From: Aquabacterium sp. NJ1
GTDB lineage: Bacteria > Pseudomonadota > Gammaproteobacteria > Burkholderiales > Burkholderiaceae_C
Direction: 5' to 3'
Assembly (NCBI RefSeq): GCF_000768065.1
Contig: NZ_JRKM01000001.1
Coordinates: forward strand, 4,012,001-4,076,000
DNA length: 64,000 nt
Below the pieces are notes generated by a model. That model searched no databases. It had not been told where the DNA came from and saw only the letters and a program-made list of their open reading frames with translations. A program made the position numbers and the translations under genes. Shown here piece after piece: positions 1 through 7,988 of this stretch; the first letter of the stretch is position 1, and each line of letters opens with the position of its first letter.

Positions 1-102
1 TTGGAGGGCAATGGCCCGGATGCCCGCGTGCAGGTCAACTTCGGGCGTCATGGCACGAAGTGGCTGATGTTGAGCGTGGCCAAGCTCACGCCCATCGAAT
101 AA
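1..102 (+). CDS. uvrD: UvrD/PcrA-type DNA helicase, C-terminal end only
   Basis: The reading frame is open from the first base and stops with TAA at 100-102. The last 33 residues contain VNF, GTKWL and SVAKL. This is the Tudor-like tail of UvrD/PcrA superfamily 1 helicases, which in the full enzyme contacts RNA polymerase and repair partners. Nothing of the helicase core is visible because the gene enters from outside the window. The identification rests on this short tail only. It converges on the response regulator gene on the other strand. Confidence 0.7.
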   Translation: MEGNGPDARVQVNFGRHGTKWLMLSVAKLTPIE

Positions 103-110
103 GGCGCAGG

Positions 111-130
111 CCGGGCCGCTGCGGGCCCGG
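111..130. terminator. GC-rich hairpin between convergent genes
   Basis: CCGGGCC and GGCCCGG form a perfect 7-bp stem around a 6-base loop, directly behind the helicase stop codon and before the convergent regulator gene. No run of T follows on either strand, so intrinsic termination is possible but not demonstrated. Confidence 0.35.
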
Positions 131-145
131 TGTGACTCAACCGCC

Positions 146-775
146 TCAGACCAGCCCGTTGCGGATCGCGTAGGCGATCAGGTCGGAGTTGTTGGTCAGG
201 CCGAGCTTTTCCAGCACGCGGGCGCGGTAAACGCTCACGGTCTTGGGGCTCAGCAGCAGTTGTTCGGCGATGTCGGACAGGCGCTTGCCCGAGGCGATCA
301 TCACCAGGGTCTGCAATTCGCGGTCAGACAACTTCTGGTGCGCGTCTTCTTGAGCCGGTGCGGTGAGGTTCTCCACCAGCATCAGCGTCATCTCAGGCGT
401 CACGTACTTCTTGCCCTGCGCCACGGTGCGCACGGCCGCCACGATCTGCGCGGCGTCGCTGCCCTTGTTCAGGTAGCCCGAGGCACCGGCCTTCAGCGCC
501 CGCATGGCGTACTGGTCTTCCGGGTACATCGAGACCACCAGCACCTTGAGTGTGCTGCCTTCTTCCTTGAGCACGTGCAGCACGTCCAGGCCGCTGCGGC
601 CGGGCAGGTTGATGTCCAGCACGAGCACGTCACAGCTCTTGTCGCGCAGCAGGGTGCGCAGCTCGCCGTAATCGGCCGCTTCACCCACCACGTCGATGTC
701 CGGTGCATCGGCCAGCGTGTCGCGGATACCGCGTCGGATCAGGGCATGGTCGTCGCAGAGAATGACTTTGATCAT
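146..775 (-). CDS. NarL/FixJ-type response regulator
   Basis: A 209-residue two-domain response regulator. The receiver has the acidic pair DD at residues 8-9 and the phospho-acceptor D54 in VLDINLPG. A LuxR/GerE helix-turn-helix follows at about 145-205 (LSDRELQTLVMIASGK, then LSPKTVSVYRARVLEKL). I chose the ATG of MIKVILCDDH because it overlaps the stop of the upstream kinase as ATGA, which implies translational coupling; an ATG four codons earlier exists. It is almost certainly the output partner of the kinase encoded just upstream. Target genes are not visible. Confidence 0.9.
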   Translation of the reverse strand: MIKVILCDDHALIRRGIRDTLADAPDIDVVGEAADYGELRTLLRDKSCDVLVLDINLPGRSGLDVLHVLKEEGSTLKVLVVSMYPEDQYAMRALKAGASGYLNKGSDAAQIVAAVRTVAQGKKYVTPEMTLMLVENLTAPAQEDAHQKLSDRELQTLVMIASGKRLSDIAEQLLLSPKTVSVYRARVLEKLGLTNNSDLIAYAIRNGLV

Positions 776-1974
776 AGTTTGCCCCATACCGTGGGGTCGT
801 CAGGGTCAGCCTCGTTGCCCAGCGTGCCGGCTTCCAGATCGGGCAACAGTCGATCGATGAAACCGTTTTCCGGGCCAGACAGCGGCACGGACAGGATCAG
901 GGTCGTGCCGTCCGGGTTGCTGCTGATGTCCACCCAGCCGCCCACCGTTTCAGCACGCTCATGCAGGCCACGGATGCCGAAGGAGCGGGCCTTGGCCAAG
1001 TCCTCGGCATTCAAGCCTCGGCCATTGTCAGTCACTTCGATGGACAAGACGCCGCCTGCCTGCGTCAGATCGACGCTGACCTTGCTGGCCTGTGCGTGTT
1101 TGGAGACATTGGTCAGCGCTTCTTGTGCAAAGCGGTAGGCCACCAGGGGCACACCCGGCGCCAGTTGCAGCTGTTCATGGCTGGTGCGGAAGCTCACCTG
1201 CAGGCCGGTGCGCTTGGCGAAGCGGTCGCTCATCCATTGCAGTGCGGCCACCAGGCCTTGCTCCAGGATGGCCGGGCGCAGGTTGTGCATGATGCGCTGG
1301 CTGGCCTCGTGGGCGTGGCCGACCGATTCCAGCGCCTGCTGCACGCGCTCGGCGATTTCGGGCGAGCCGGCGTGGCGGGCGATCCAGGCCAGGTCGAACT
1401 TCACGGCCGTCAGCGCGCCGCCGACATCGTCATGGATTTCACGCGCGATGGCGGCGCGTTCCTGCTCGATGCTGGTCTGCAAGTGCTGGGCGAGTTCGCG
1501 CAGCTGCTGGCGCGAGCGGCTCAGGGCGTGGTCGGCGCGCTGCTTGGCGATGCGGGTTCGGTTGGCCTCGATGGCCAACAGGGCGGCGGGCGCCAGGCGA
1601 GCCAGGTTGCTCTTGAGCAGGTAGTCGTTGGCGCCGTTGCGCATGGCCTGCACGGCGATGTCCTCGCCGATTTCGCCGGACACCAGGATGAAGGGCACCA
1701 GCTTGCCCATGGAGCGCACCTTGTCCAGCGCCGCCAGGCCGGAGTAGCCCGGCAGGTTGTAGTCCGACAGGATCAGGTCCCAGTCCTGCTCCAGGGCCTC
1801 GATGAGCGCCGCTTCGTTCTCGACCCGCACGATGTCGGCGTTGATGCCGCCGCGGCGCAGGTGGATGGCGACCAGGGCGTGATCCTCGTCGTTGTCTTCC
1901 AGGTGCAGGACGCGCAGCCTCACCGGCGGCATGCTGTTGACGCCGGTCTGGGCGGGATCCGTCAATGGGGGCAT
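772..1974 (-). CDS. receiver domain-histidine kinase (NarX/DesK class)
   Basis: The protein begins with a receiver domain (D71 in LILSDYNLPG), followed by a coiled linker, a HisKA_3 dimerisation helix with the phospho-accepting H181 in AREIHDDVGG, and an HATPase (NGRGL, GIRGLHERA). No membrane segment is seen, so it is cytosolic. Placing the receiver before the kinase core is the reverse of most hybrid kinases and suggests that an upstream phosphorylation gates the kinase. The start is uncertain: the ATG at 1974 has AAGGAAG about ten bases upstream, while an in-frame ATG at 2046 and a TTG at 2085 would lengthen the protein. It overlaps the regulator gene by four bases. Confidence 0.85.
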   Translation of the reverse strand: MPPLTDPAQTGVNSMPPVRLRVLHLEDNDEDHALVAIHLRRGGINADIVRVENEAALIEALEQDWDLILSDYNLPGYSGLAALDKVRSMGKLVPFILVSGEIGEDIAVQAMRNGANDYLLKSNLARLAPAALLAIEANRTRIAKQRADHALSRSRQQLRELAQHLQTSIEQERAAIAREIHDDVGGALTAVKFDLAWIARHAGSPEIAERVQQALESVGHAHEASQRIMHNLRPAILEQGLVAALQWMSDRFAKRTGLQVSFRTSHEQLQLAPGVPLVAYRFAQEALTNVSKHAQASKVSVDLTQAGGVLSIEVTDNGRGLNAEDLAKARSFGIRGLHERAETVGGWVDISSNPDGTTLILSVPLSGPENGFIDRLLPDLEAGTLGNEADPDDPTVWGKL

Positions 1975-2113
1975 ATCGGACACGGACTTCCTTCGCTGGT
2001 TCGATCTGGCGATTTGCGCCAAGTTTTCCCGTGTCATTGTGAACATGCCACAGCGGGAAATGCGAAAAATTCTATCAACCGGCAAAGCCGAGCGAACTTA
2101 TTGCTTTCGGCAT

Positions 2114-2140
2114 TAAGGATCCCACGGATTCGGCCGAAAA
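2114..2140 (+). promoter_or_regulatory. sigma-28 (FliA)-like promoter
   Basis: TAAG at 2114-2117, exactly 15 bases, then GCCGAAAA at 2133-2140, against the enterobacterial FliA pattern TAAA-N15-GCCGATAA. It lies 67 bases before the CheZ-like gene and points toward it. Three more sites of the same geometry head other chemosensory genes in this window. Confidence 0.5.
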
Positions 2141-2206
2141 GGTCCTTGTGCCATGCCGTCTGGTCAAAGGACGGTCCCGTCCGTAACCTGGTTGAGTGGA
2201 GCCAAG

Positions 2207-2656
2207 ATGAGCCACGACGATCCCGTCGAACCCTCGCAGCCCGAAATGCCGCTGCTGTTGGCCGCCGAGCTGCAAGATCACTTGATGACGGCTCACAACG
2301 ATCTGGAGCGCCTGCAGCGCCTGCTGGACGATGCCTGTGAAGTCCTGATGGAAGGATTTCACGGAACGGCCGGCCAGCTGGGCGAGGTCATCGACCTGGG
2401 ACACGAGGTCACGCCGCATTTGCAGGCCGTGAGGCAGACGCTCTACAAGACCGTCACCGCCCTGCAGTTTCAGGACATGGCGACCCAGCTGATCGCCCAC
2501 ACGAACAAACGCCTGCGCAACTGCGCCGACCAGATTGCCCGTGACGCCCTGGGGGACGACGATCCCGATGGTGCCGCAGTGGTGGACGAGGCCCCGATGA
2601 AGCCGAACCCGGTCACCCAGGATGAGGTGGACGCCGGGTCGGTGGAGTTGTTCTAA
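2207..2656 (+). CDS. CheZ-like protein, first gene of the che operon
   Basis: A 149-residue helical acidic protein with no signal or membrane segment. Its best clue is LQFQDMATQLI at about 87-97, which matches the CheZ catalytic segment (QDFQDLTGQ in E. coli as I recall it): D90 and Q94 have the D-x3-Q spacing of the phosphatase residues. A flexible acidic linker follows, and the protein ends QDEVDAGSVELF, resembling the CheY-docking tail of CheZ (QDQVDDLLDSLGF from memory). It is about 65 residues shorter than E. coli CheZ. I infer a remote CheZ-type phosphatase for the CheY encoded next. The start at 2207 has GTGGAG upstream; 18 further upstream codons are open but look non-coding. Confidence 0.6.
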   Translation: MSHDDPVEPSQPEMPLLLAAELQDHLMTAHNDLERLQRLLDDACEVLMEGFHGTAGQLGEVIDLGHEVTPHLQAVRQTLYKTVTALQFQDMATQLIAHTNKRLRNCADQIARDALGDDDPDGAAVVDEAPMKPNPVTQDEVDAGSVELF

Positions 2657-2680
2657 AGAAGCCGTCCCACCAGCCGAAAT
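2654..2680 (+). promoter_or_regulatory. sigma-28 (FliA)-like promoter before cheY
   Basis: TAAA at 2654-2657 overlaps the stop of the CheZ-like gene; 15 bases later stands GCCGAAAT at 2673-2680. The -35 tetramer and spacing are perfect, and the -10 matches six of eight positions of GCCGATAA. It would start transcription about 35 bases before cheY. Confidence 0.5.
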
Positions 2681-2723
2681 AACGTCCGCCTAACCAGCAT
2701 TCAATTAAGCCCCGGAGAGCGAC

Positions 2724-3086
2724 ATGCACTCGATTCTTGCCGTCGACGATTCTGCATCCATGCGTCAAATGGTTTCCTTCACGCTCAAGAGCGCTGGCTA
2801 CAACGTGGTCGAAGCGGTTGACGGCCAGGACGCCTATGAAAAGGCCCAGGGCCGCAGTTTCGATCTGGTGCTGACCGACCAGAACATGCCCCGCATGGAT
2901 GGCATCAGCCTGACCAAGAAGCTGCGTGAATCGCCCCAGTTCAAGACGACGCCGATCCTGATGTTGACCACCGAGTCCAGCGATCAGATGAAGCAGGCAG
3001 GCCGTGCCGCAGGTGCGACCGGCTGGCTGGTCAAGCCCTTTGACCCCACCAAGCTGATCGAAGTGATCCAGAAGGTGATCCGTTAA
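2724..3086 (+). CDS. cheY: CheY-type single-domain response regulator
   Basis: A 120-residue stand-alone receiver with the complete CheY residue set: acidic pair D8-D9, phospho-acceptor D52 in LTDQNMPRMDG, the T82/T83 switch position, and K104 in WLVKPF. It has no output domain. It precedes cheA by 51 bases and is the natural phosphate acceptor of that kinase, presumably acting on the flagellar switch. GGAGAG lies nine bases before the ATG. A sigma-28-like promoter sits just upstream. Confidence 0.9.
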   Translation: MHSILAVDDSASMRQMVSFTLKSAGYNVVEAVDGQDAYEKAQGRSFDLVLTDQNMPRMDGISLTKKLRESPQFKTTPILMLTTESSDQMKQAGRAAGATGWLVKPFDPTKLIEVIQKVIR

Positions 3087-3137
3087 CCGGGCGGGCGCCA
3101 GGTTCACGGGCATCGCGACGAATTTCAGGAGTCAGAG

Positions 3138-5261
3138 ATGGCAGACACAAGCACTGATCACAGCGCGGCAGCAGGCATCGACCTGAGCCAGTTCTATCAG
3201 GTCTTCTTCGAAGAAGCAGGCGAGAACCTCGAGAACATGGAACAGCTCCTGCTGGAGCTGGACATCACGGCCGCCGACGACGAGGAGATGAACGCCATCT
3301 TCCGTTGCGCGCACTCGATCAAGGGCGGCGCTGCCACCTTCGGTTTCAGCGACGTGGCCGAGCTGACCCACCAGATGGAAACGCTGCTGGACAAGCTGCG
3401 CCGTCATGAACTGATTCCCACGCCGCCGATGGTGGACGTGCTGCTGCAGTCCGGCGATGCCCTCAAGGCCATGCTGGGCCGCCACCAGGGCTCCGGCGGC
3501 GAAGAGGTGGACACTTCCGAGCTGTTGTTCAACATCCGCGCCATGGTGGCCGGTGAAGCGCCACCCGCCGCAGAGGCTGTGGTGGCTGCGCCCGTGGTCA
3601 GGCAGGAAGCGCCTGTTGCCCAGGCCGCTGTTGCAGTGCCTGCTGCAGCGCCCACCACGGGCAAGCGCACGGTCGAGTTGCGCGTGGGCCCCTTGAGCGA
3701 TGCTTCGCAGGCCGACAACCTGGTGGACCTGTTCAAGGAAATCACCGATCTGGGCACCATCGAACCTCTGGCCGATGATCCTGCTCTGGCTGGCATCCGC
3801 CGCTTCAAGGTGGACACGGCCTCCGCTGAATCCGAACTGCTGGACCTGTTCACCTTCCATGTGGCGCGTGAGCAAGTGGCCTTCCTGCCCTATGGCGACG
3901 CGGCGGCCCCTGCTGCACCGGCTGCGCAGGCTGAAGCATCTGAGAAGGGCTACGGCTTCTTTGACGATGCGCCTGGTGCCCCGGCCGCCGCGCAGCCTGT
4001 CGCCCCCGTTTCGGCCATCGAGCCTCAGCAGCCCAAGCCGGTGGCAGCCGTGGCCAAGCCCGCTGCGCCCAAGGCCGAGAAGCCAGCCGCTGCGCTTGAA
4101 GCCTCCACCATCCGCGTGTCGGTCGAGAAGGTCGATCAGCTCATCAACCTGGTGGGCGAACTGGTGATCACCCAGGCCATGCTGGCCCAGAACAGCCGCG
4201 GCCTGGACCCGGTCGTCTACCAGCAACTGGTGACCGGCCTGACCGACCTGGACCGCAACACCCGCGACCTGCAAGAGGCCGTGATGTCGATCCGGATGAT
4301 TCCGATGTCGACGGTGTTCAGTCGCTTCCCCCGCATGCTGCGCGACCTGGCCAACAAGCTGGGCAAGAAGGTCGAGCTGGTCACGCAGGGTGAAGCCACC
4401 GAACTGGACAAGGGCCTGGTCGAGAAGATCACCGACCCGCTGACCCACCTGGTGCGCAACTCCTGCGACCACGGTGTTGAAATGCCTGCAGACCGCCTGG
4501 CAGCTGGCAAGCCCGAAGTGGGCACCATCACCCTGGCCGCTTCGCACCAGGGTGGCTCCATCGTGATCGAAGTGCGTGACGACGGCCGTGGCCTGTCACG
4601 CGAGAAGCTGCTGCGCAAGGCCCGCGAAAAGGGCATTGACGCACCTGACAGCCTGACCGACTCCGAAGTGTGGAACCTCATCTTTGCGCCGGGCTTCTCC
4701 ACAGCCGATGTGGTGACCGATGTGTCCGGCCGCGGCGTGGGCATGGACGTGGTCAAGAAGAACATCACCTCGCTGGGTGGCACGGTCGAGATCGACTCGG
4801 CCGAAGGCTACGGCATGCGCGTGGCGGTTCGCCTGCCGCTGACCCTGGCCATCATGGACGGCATGAGCGTGGGCGTGGGCGAAGAGGTCTACATCCTGCC
4901 GCTGTCGTCGGTGGTCGAGTCCTTCCAGGTCAGCCAGGAGATGGTCAAGACCATCGGGGGCTCGGGTCGCGTGGTCGAGGTACGTGATGAATACATGCCG
5001 GTGATCGAGCTGGAGAAAGTCTTCCAGGTGCCCCGATTCGATTGGGAGCACAACAGCGGGATCATGGTGGTGGTCGAGGCAGAGAGCGGCCGTGTGGCCC
5101 TGCTGGTCGACGAGCTGCTGGGGCAACAACAGGTGGTGGTCAAGAACCTTGAGACCAACTACCGCAAGGTCAACGATGTGTCGGGCGCCACCATCATGGG
5201 TGACGGCCGGGTGGCCTTGATTCTGGACGTGGGCAGCCTCGTGCGCCGCTCGCGTCACTGA
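3138..5261 (+). CDS. cheA: chemotaxis histidine kinase CheA
   Basis: A 707-residue soluble kinase with classical order: P1 HPt domain with H59 in RCAHSIKGGAATFGF; a small P2-like region near 178-260; a long Ala/Pro/Glu-rich linker around 255-325; the P3 dimerisation helix (VDQLINLVGELVI); P4 ATPase with N box HLVRNSCDHGVE, DDGRGLS and GRGVGMDVVK; and a C-terminal P5 CheW-like domain ending at SLVRRSRH. It phosphorylates itself and passes phosphate to CheY. It lies between cheY and cheW. No cheR, cheB or receptor gene is adjacent, so adaptation functions must lie elsewhere. A good GGAG ribosome site precedes the start. Confidence 0.96.
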   Translation: MADTSTDHSAAAGIDLSQFYQVFFEEAGENLENMEQLLLELDITAADDEEMNAIFRCAHSIKGGAATFGFSDVAELTHQMETLLDKLRRHELIPTPPMVDVLLQSGDALKAMLGRHQGSGGEEVDTSELLFNIRAMVAGEAPPAAEAVVAAPVVRQEAPVAQAAVAVPAAAPTTGKRTVELRVGPLSDASQADNLVDLFKEITDLGTIEPLADDPALAGIRRFKVDTASAESELLDLFTFHVAREQVAFLPYGDAAAPAAPAAQAEASEKGYGFFDDAPGAPAAAQPVAPVSAIEPQQPKPVAAVAKPAAPKAEKPAAALEASTIRVSVEKVDQLINLVGELVITQAMLAQNSRGLDPVVYQQLVTGLTDLDRNTRDLQEAVMSIRMIPMSTVFSRFPRMLRDLANKLGKKVELVTQGEATELDKGLVEKITDPLTHLVRNSCDHGVEMPADRLAAGKPEVGTITLAASHQGGSIVIEVRDDGRGLSREKLLRKAREKGIDAPDSLTDSEVWNLIFAPGFSTADVVTDVSGRGVGMDVVKKNITSLGGTVEIDSAEGYGMRVAVRLPLTLAIMDGMSVGVGEEVYILPLSSVVESFQVSQEMVKTIGGSGRVVEVRDEYMPVIELEKVFQVPRFDWEHNSGIMVVVEAESGRVALLVDELLGQQQVVVKNLETNYRKVNDVSGATIMGDGRVALILDVGSLVRRSRH

Positions 5262-5281
5262 GTTCAACAGGAGACCATGCA

Positions 5282-5758
5282 ATGGGCATGATGGAAAAAC
5301 TGGACGTGCAGGCCGATCTGGCACGCGAGTACCTGACCTTCCGCCTGGGCGATGAAGAGTACGGCATCGACATCCTGAAGGTGCAGGAGATCCGTGGCTA
5401 CGAGAACCCCACGCGCATCGCCAATGCGCCCCACTTCCTCAAAGGGGTGGTGAACCTGCGTGGCACGATTGTCCCTATCGTCGACCTGCGTATGCGCTTT
5501 GGTTGCTCCTCGGCGGAGTACAACGCCTTCACCGTGTCGATCATCCTGCACATCGGGCAGCGCACCATCGGCGTGGTGGTGGACTCGGTGAGCGACGTGA
5601 TGGAAATCCCGGCCGAGGCCATGCGCCCCGCGCCTGAAATGACTTCCGCCATCGAGGCGACCTACATCCGTGGGCTGGCTCAGGTGGGTGAGCGCATGGT
5701 GATCCTGCTGGATATTGAAGCCATGCTGATGAGCCAGGACATGGGTCTGGTTGACTGA
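5282..5758 (+). CDS. cheW: chemotaxis coupling protein CheW
   Basis: A 158-residue CheW domain with the usual signature: EYLTFRLGDEEYGIDILKVQEI, FLKGVVNLRGTIVPIVDLR, and GVVVDSVSDVMEI. It bridges receptors and the P5 domain of CheA in the signalling array. It follows cheA by 20 bases and precedes the Cache gene by 17. Length and motifs are standard. The frame begins MGMM, so the true start could be either of two nearby ATG codons. Confidence 0.95.
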   Translation: MGMMEKLDVQADLAREYLTFRLGDEEYGIDILKVQEIRGYENPTRIANAPHFLKGVVNLRGTIVPIVDLRMRFGCSSAEYNAFTVSIILHIGQRTIGVVVDSVSDVMEIPAEAMRPAPEMTSAIEATYIRGLAQVGERMVILLDIEAMLMSQDMGLVD

Positions 5759-5775
5759 ACACAGGAGATGACATC

Positions 5776-6234
5776 ATGAACAAGCTGTTTGCTGTTACCG
5801 CCATTGCGTTGTCCGTCATGACGGGCTCGGTTCTGGCCGCCGAGGGCGGTGCCACCAAGGAAGACGCGGTGGCCATGGTGAAAAAGGGCGTGGCCGCCAT
5901 CAAGTCTGGCGGCGCTGACAAGACCTATGCCGAGTTCGGCGACAAGGCCAACACGACCTGGCACCAGCATGACCTGTATCTGGTGGTCTATGGCCTGGAC
6001 GGCGTGGTGCGTGCACACGGTGCCAACGGCAAGATGGTGGGCAAGAACCTCATCGAGCTCAAGGACATCGACGGCAAGGCCTTCGTGAAGGAGCGTGTCG
6101 ACATGGCCAAGACCCACGGCACCTTCTGGCAGGACTACAAGTTCACCAACCCCGAAACCAAGAAGATCGAGCCCAAGAGCATGTACTGCGAAAAGCTCGA
6201 TGAAACCGTGGTGTGTGGCGGCATCTACAAGTGA
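5776..6234 (+). CDS. periplasmic stand-alone Cache-domain protein
   Basis: 152 residues: an N-terminal Sec signal peptide (MNKLFAVTAIALSVMTGSVLA, cut before AEGG) and one small ligand-binding domain of the Cache_2 (sCache) type, with the typical helix (EDAVAMVKKGVAAIKS), YLVVYGLDGVVRAHGAN and a late strand (FTNPETKKIEPKSMYCEKL). There is no membrane anchor or cytoplasmic part. As last gene of the che operon it may act as a soluble sensor that presents a ligand to a receptor encoded elsewhere; this is inference. Two Cys near the end could form a disulphide in the periplasm. GGAGAT precedes the ATG. Confidence 0.85.
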   Translation: MNKLFAVTAIALSVMTGSVLAAEGGATKEDAVAMVKKGVAAIKSGGADKTYAEFGDKANTTWHQHDLYLVVYGLDGVVRAHGANGKMVGKNLIELKDIDGKAFVKERVDMAKTHGTFWQDYKFTNPETKKIEPKSMYCEKLDETVVCGGIYK

Positions 6235-6258
6235 TGCTCGGTTAAGCCGAAGCGAAAC

Positions 6259-6287
6259 AACGGGCCTTCAAGGGCCCGTTTGCTTTT
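6259..6287 (+). terminator. rho-independent terminator of the che operon
   Basis: AACGGGCC and GGCCCGTT form a perfect 8-bp stem with a 6-base loop, followed by TGCTTTT. It lies 25 bases after the Cache gene and ends the che operon before the convergent hydrolase gene. Confidence 0.8.
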
Positions 6288-6302
6288 GGTGGATGCGGCG
6301 CT

Positions 6303-7190
6303 TCAACCGGCGGCTTTGGCGGGGTTGCGGTAGACGTCGATCAGCTCGCCTTGCGGACCGAACAGGCGCGTGCGCCAGGCCTCTTCCAGTGCCTGGGTCT
6401 GTTGCTGCCTGGGGTGGAACTGGCGGCGCCAGAACTTGGGCATGTGGCGCAGCACGTTGCTGATGAGGGCCCCACGCCCGAACAGCGCCCGATAGCCGCG
6501 GCGGTTTTCTGCACGGTTGAACAGCTGGCCTTCCTTGATCAGCAGGCGCAGCCAGGCTGCCACCACCGCCGGCATCACGAAGAGGCCCACCAGCCAGCCG
6601 GCCTGCTTGCGCTCCTTCTGGGTGCCACCGATGAGCTCGAAGACGTCATAGGCCACCGACTTGTGTTCCAGCTCCTCCAGCGCGTGCCAGTACCAGAGCT
6701 TGAGCATCTCCGGGTCGGACGAATCGGTCAGGGCCTGGTTGGTCAGCCATTGCTCGGCCAGGTGCGCGGTGAAGTGCTCCATCATGGTCGTGCAGGCCAG
6801 TTGCAGCCGGGGTGAGAAGCGCTCCAGCTGGCGCAGCCCGAAGCGCACGTAGCGCGCGGGCAGGTCCACATCCAGGCCGCGTTCGCGAAACAGATCGTTA
6901 AGGCGCTCGTGTTCGCGGCCATGCAAGGCCTCCTGGCCCATGAAGCCCGACACCTGGGCTTTCAGCACCGGATCCTGGATCTGGTCGCGGAAGTTCCGAA
7001 CCGACTCCATGAAAAAGCGCTCGCCCGGCGGGAAGGCGCCCGAGAACACGACGAACAGCAGGCTGGCCAGCGGGTTGTTGTCGTAGAAAAAGTAGCGGTC
7101 TGCCTCACGTGAAAACTTGAAATCGATGTGGCGCGGCGGGATGCCTACCTGGGCGCCGGTGAGGGAACGTGATGCGGCGGTTTCGGACAT
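6303..7190 (-). CDS. metal-dependent hydrolase family protein (PF10118-like)
   Basis: A 295-residue soluble protein of the family usually called metal-dependent hydrolase (PF10118). The His/Glu pattern looks ferritin-like: GQEALHGREHERLND at about 102-117, MEHFTAHLAEQW near 137-148, and YWHALEELEHKSVAYDVF near 168-185. Such Glu plus ExxH sets can hold two metal ions in a four-helix bundle. The substrate is unknown and the family name is not biochemically secure. A TetR-type regulator is transcribed divergently with a palindromic site between them, so the pair is probably co-regulated. Confidence 0.75.
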   Translation of the reverse strand: MSETAASRSLTGAQVGIPPRHIDFKFSREADRYFFYDNNPLASLLFVVFSGAFPPGERFFMESVRNFRDQIQDPVLKAQVSGFMGQEALHGREHERLNDLFRERGLDVDLPARYVRFGLRQLERFSPRLQLACTTMMEHFTAHLAEQWLTNQALTDSSDPEMLKLWYWHALEELEHKSVAYDVFELIGGTQKERKQAGWLVGLFVMPAVVAAWLRLLIKEGQLFNRAENRRGYRALFGRGALISNVLRHMPKFWRRQFHPRQQQTQALEEAWRTRLFGPQGELIDVYRNPAKAAG

Positions 7191-7270
7191 GGCTGGAATG
7201 TCTCCGTACTGAAGGTGGCGAGGTCAGTGGCTTGGTCGCTTGACGTGCACGATAATCAGCGCCAGTTTGT

Positions 7271-7300
7271 TCCGAATGTTTATTCGGATTCAATTCGGAT
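7271..7300. promoter_or_regulatory. probable TetR operator in the divergent intergenic region
   Basis: TCCGAAT-GTTT-ATTCGGA at 7271-7288 is a perfect 18-bp inverted repeat, and the half-site ATTCGGAT recurs 11 bp further on, at 7293-7300, on the same helical face. It lies between the divergent hydrolase and TetR genes, 33 bases from the chosen tetR start. This is the usual place and size for an autoregulatory TetR-family operator. Confidence 0.6.
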
Positions 7301-7332
7301 CTTTGTTGGTTCTCTGCTCCGGAACGCCGCCC

Positions 7333-7986
7333 ATGCAACGCATCCCCAGACAGCAACGTGCCAAGTCCACCGTCGAAGCCATCCTGGACGCCGGCTACAT
7401 CAGCCTGGGCCGACATGGGCTGGCGGGCACAACCACCACGCACATCGCCGACATCGCGGGTGTCAGCGTGGGCTCGCTGTACGAGTATTTCAAGAACAAG
7501 GAAGCGATCTACGAGGCCATGCGCGACCGTTTCGTGCGAGACCTCATCGGCGTGCTGCAACCGCTGACGCCGCGCATCGTGCGCATGCCGGTGGTGGAGG
7601 CCATTCCGATCCTGCTTTACGACGTGCAGGCGCTGTTGCTGCGTGATGAGCAGCGCTACCTCAAGTACGCCCGCGAGGTGTTCAACGCGGACTTCCGCTT
7701 CGACCTCACCGATGTGTCCCGGTCACTGGGCGACATCATCGTGCAGTACCTGCTGCACAACCCGAAATACGCCGGCATGCAGCGCTTTGCGGCCATGAGC
7801 TACATCTTCGTCAACGCGGGGATGTTCACCGTGATCCGGCACATGTCAGACCCGAACCCGCCCATCACGTATGACGAGCTGGTGGACGGGCTGGCCCACA
7901 TGGTGAGCCACTATGTGCGCATGGAGCGGCAACTGGCCCGGCGGCAGAGCGACGCGTCGGGCGCAGCTGACAAAGCGGCGAGCTGA
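7333..7986 (+). CDS. TetR/AcrR-family transcriptional regulator
   Basis: 217 residues. The N-terminal TetR helix-turn-helix is clear (VEAILDAGYISLGRHGLAGTT, HIADIAGVSVGSLYEYFKNKEAIYEAM); the helical C-terminal ligand domain has no recognised motif. I took the ATG of MQRIPRQQRAK because TetR proteins normally start a few basic residues before this helix; the frame stays open upstream to 7240 but would include the operator. It presumably represses the divergent hydrolase gene and itself, with an unknown small-molecule inducer. The hydrolase and TetR pairing suggests fatty-acid or xenobiotic response, without direct evidence. Confidence 0.85.
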   Translation: MQRIPRQQRAKSTVEAILDAGYISLGRHGLAGTTTTHIADIAGVSVGSLYEYFKNKEAIYEAMRDRFVRDLIGVLQPLTPRIVRMPVVEAIPILLYDVQALLLRDEQRYLKYAREVFNADFRFDLTDVSRSLGDIIVQYLLHNPKYAGMQRFAAMSYIFVNAGMFTVIRHMSDPNPPITYDELVDGLAHMVSHYVRMERQLARRQSDASGAADKAAS

Positions 7987-7988
7987 TC

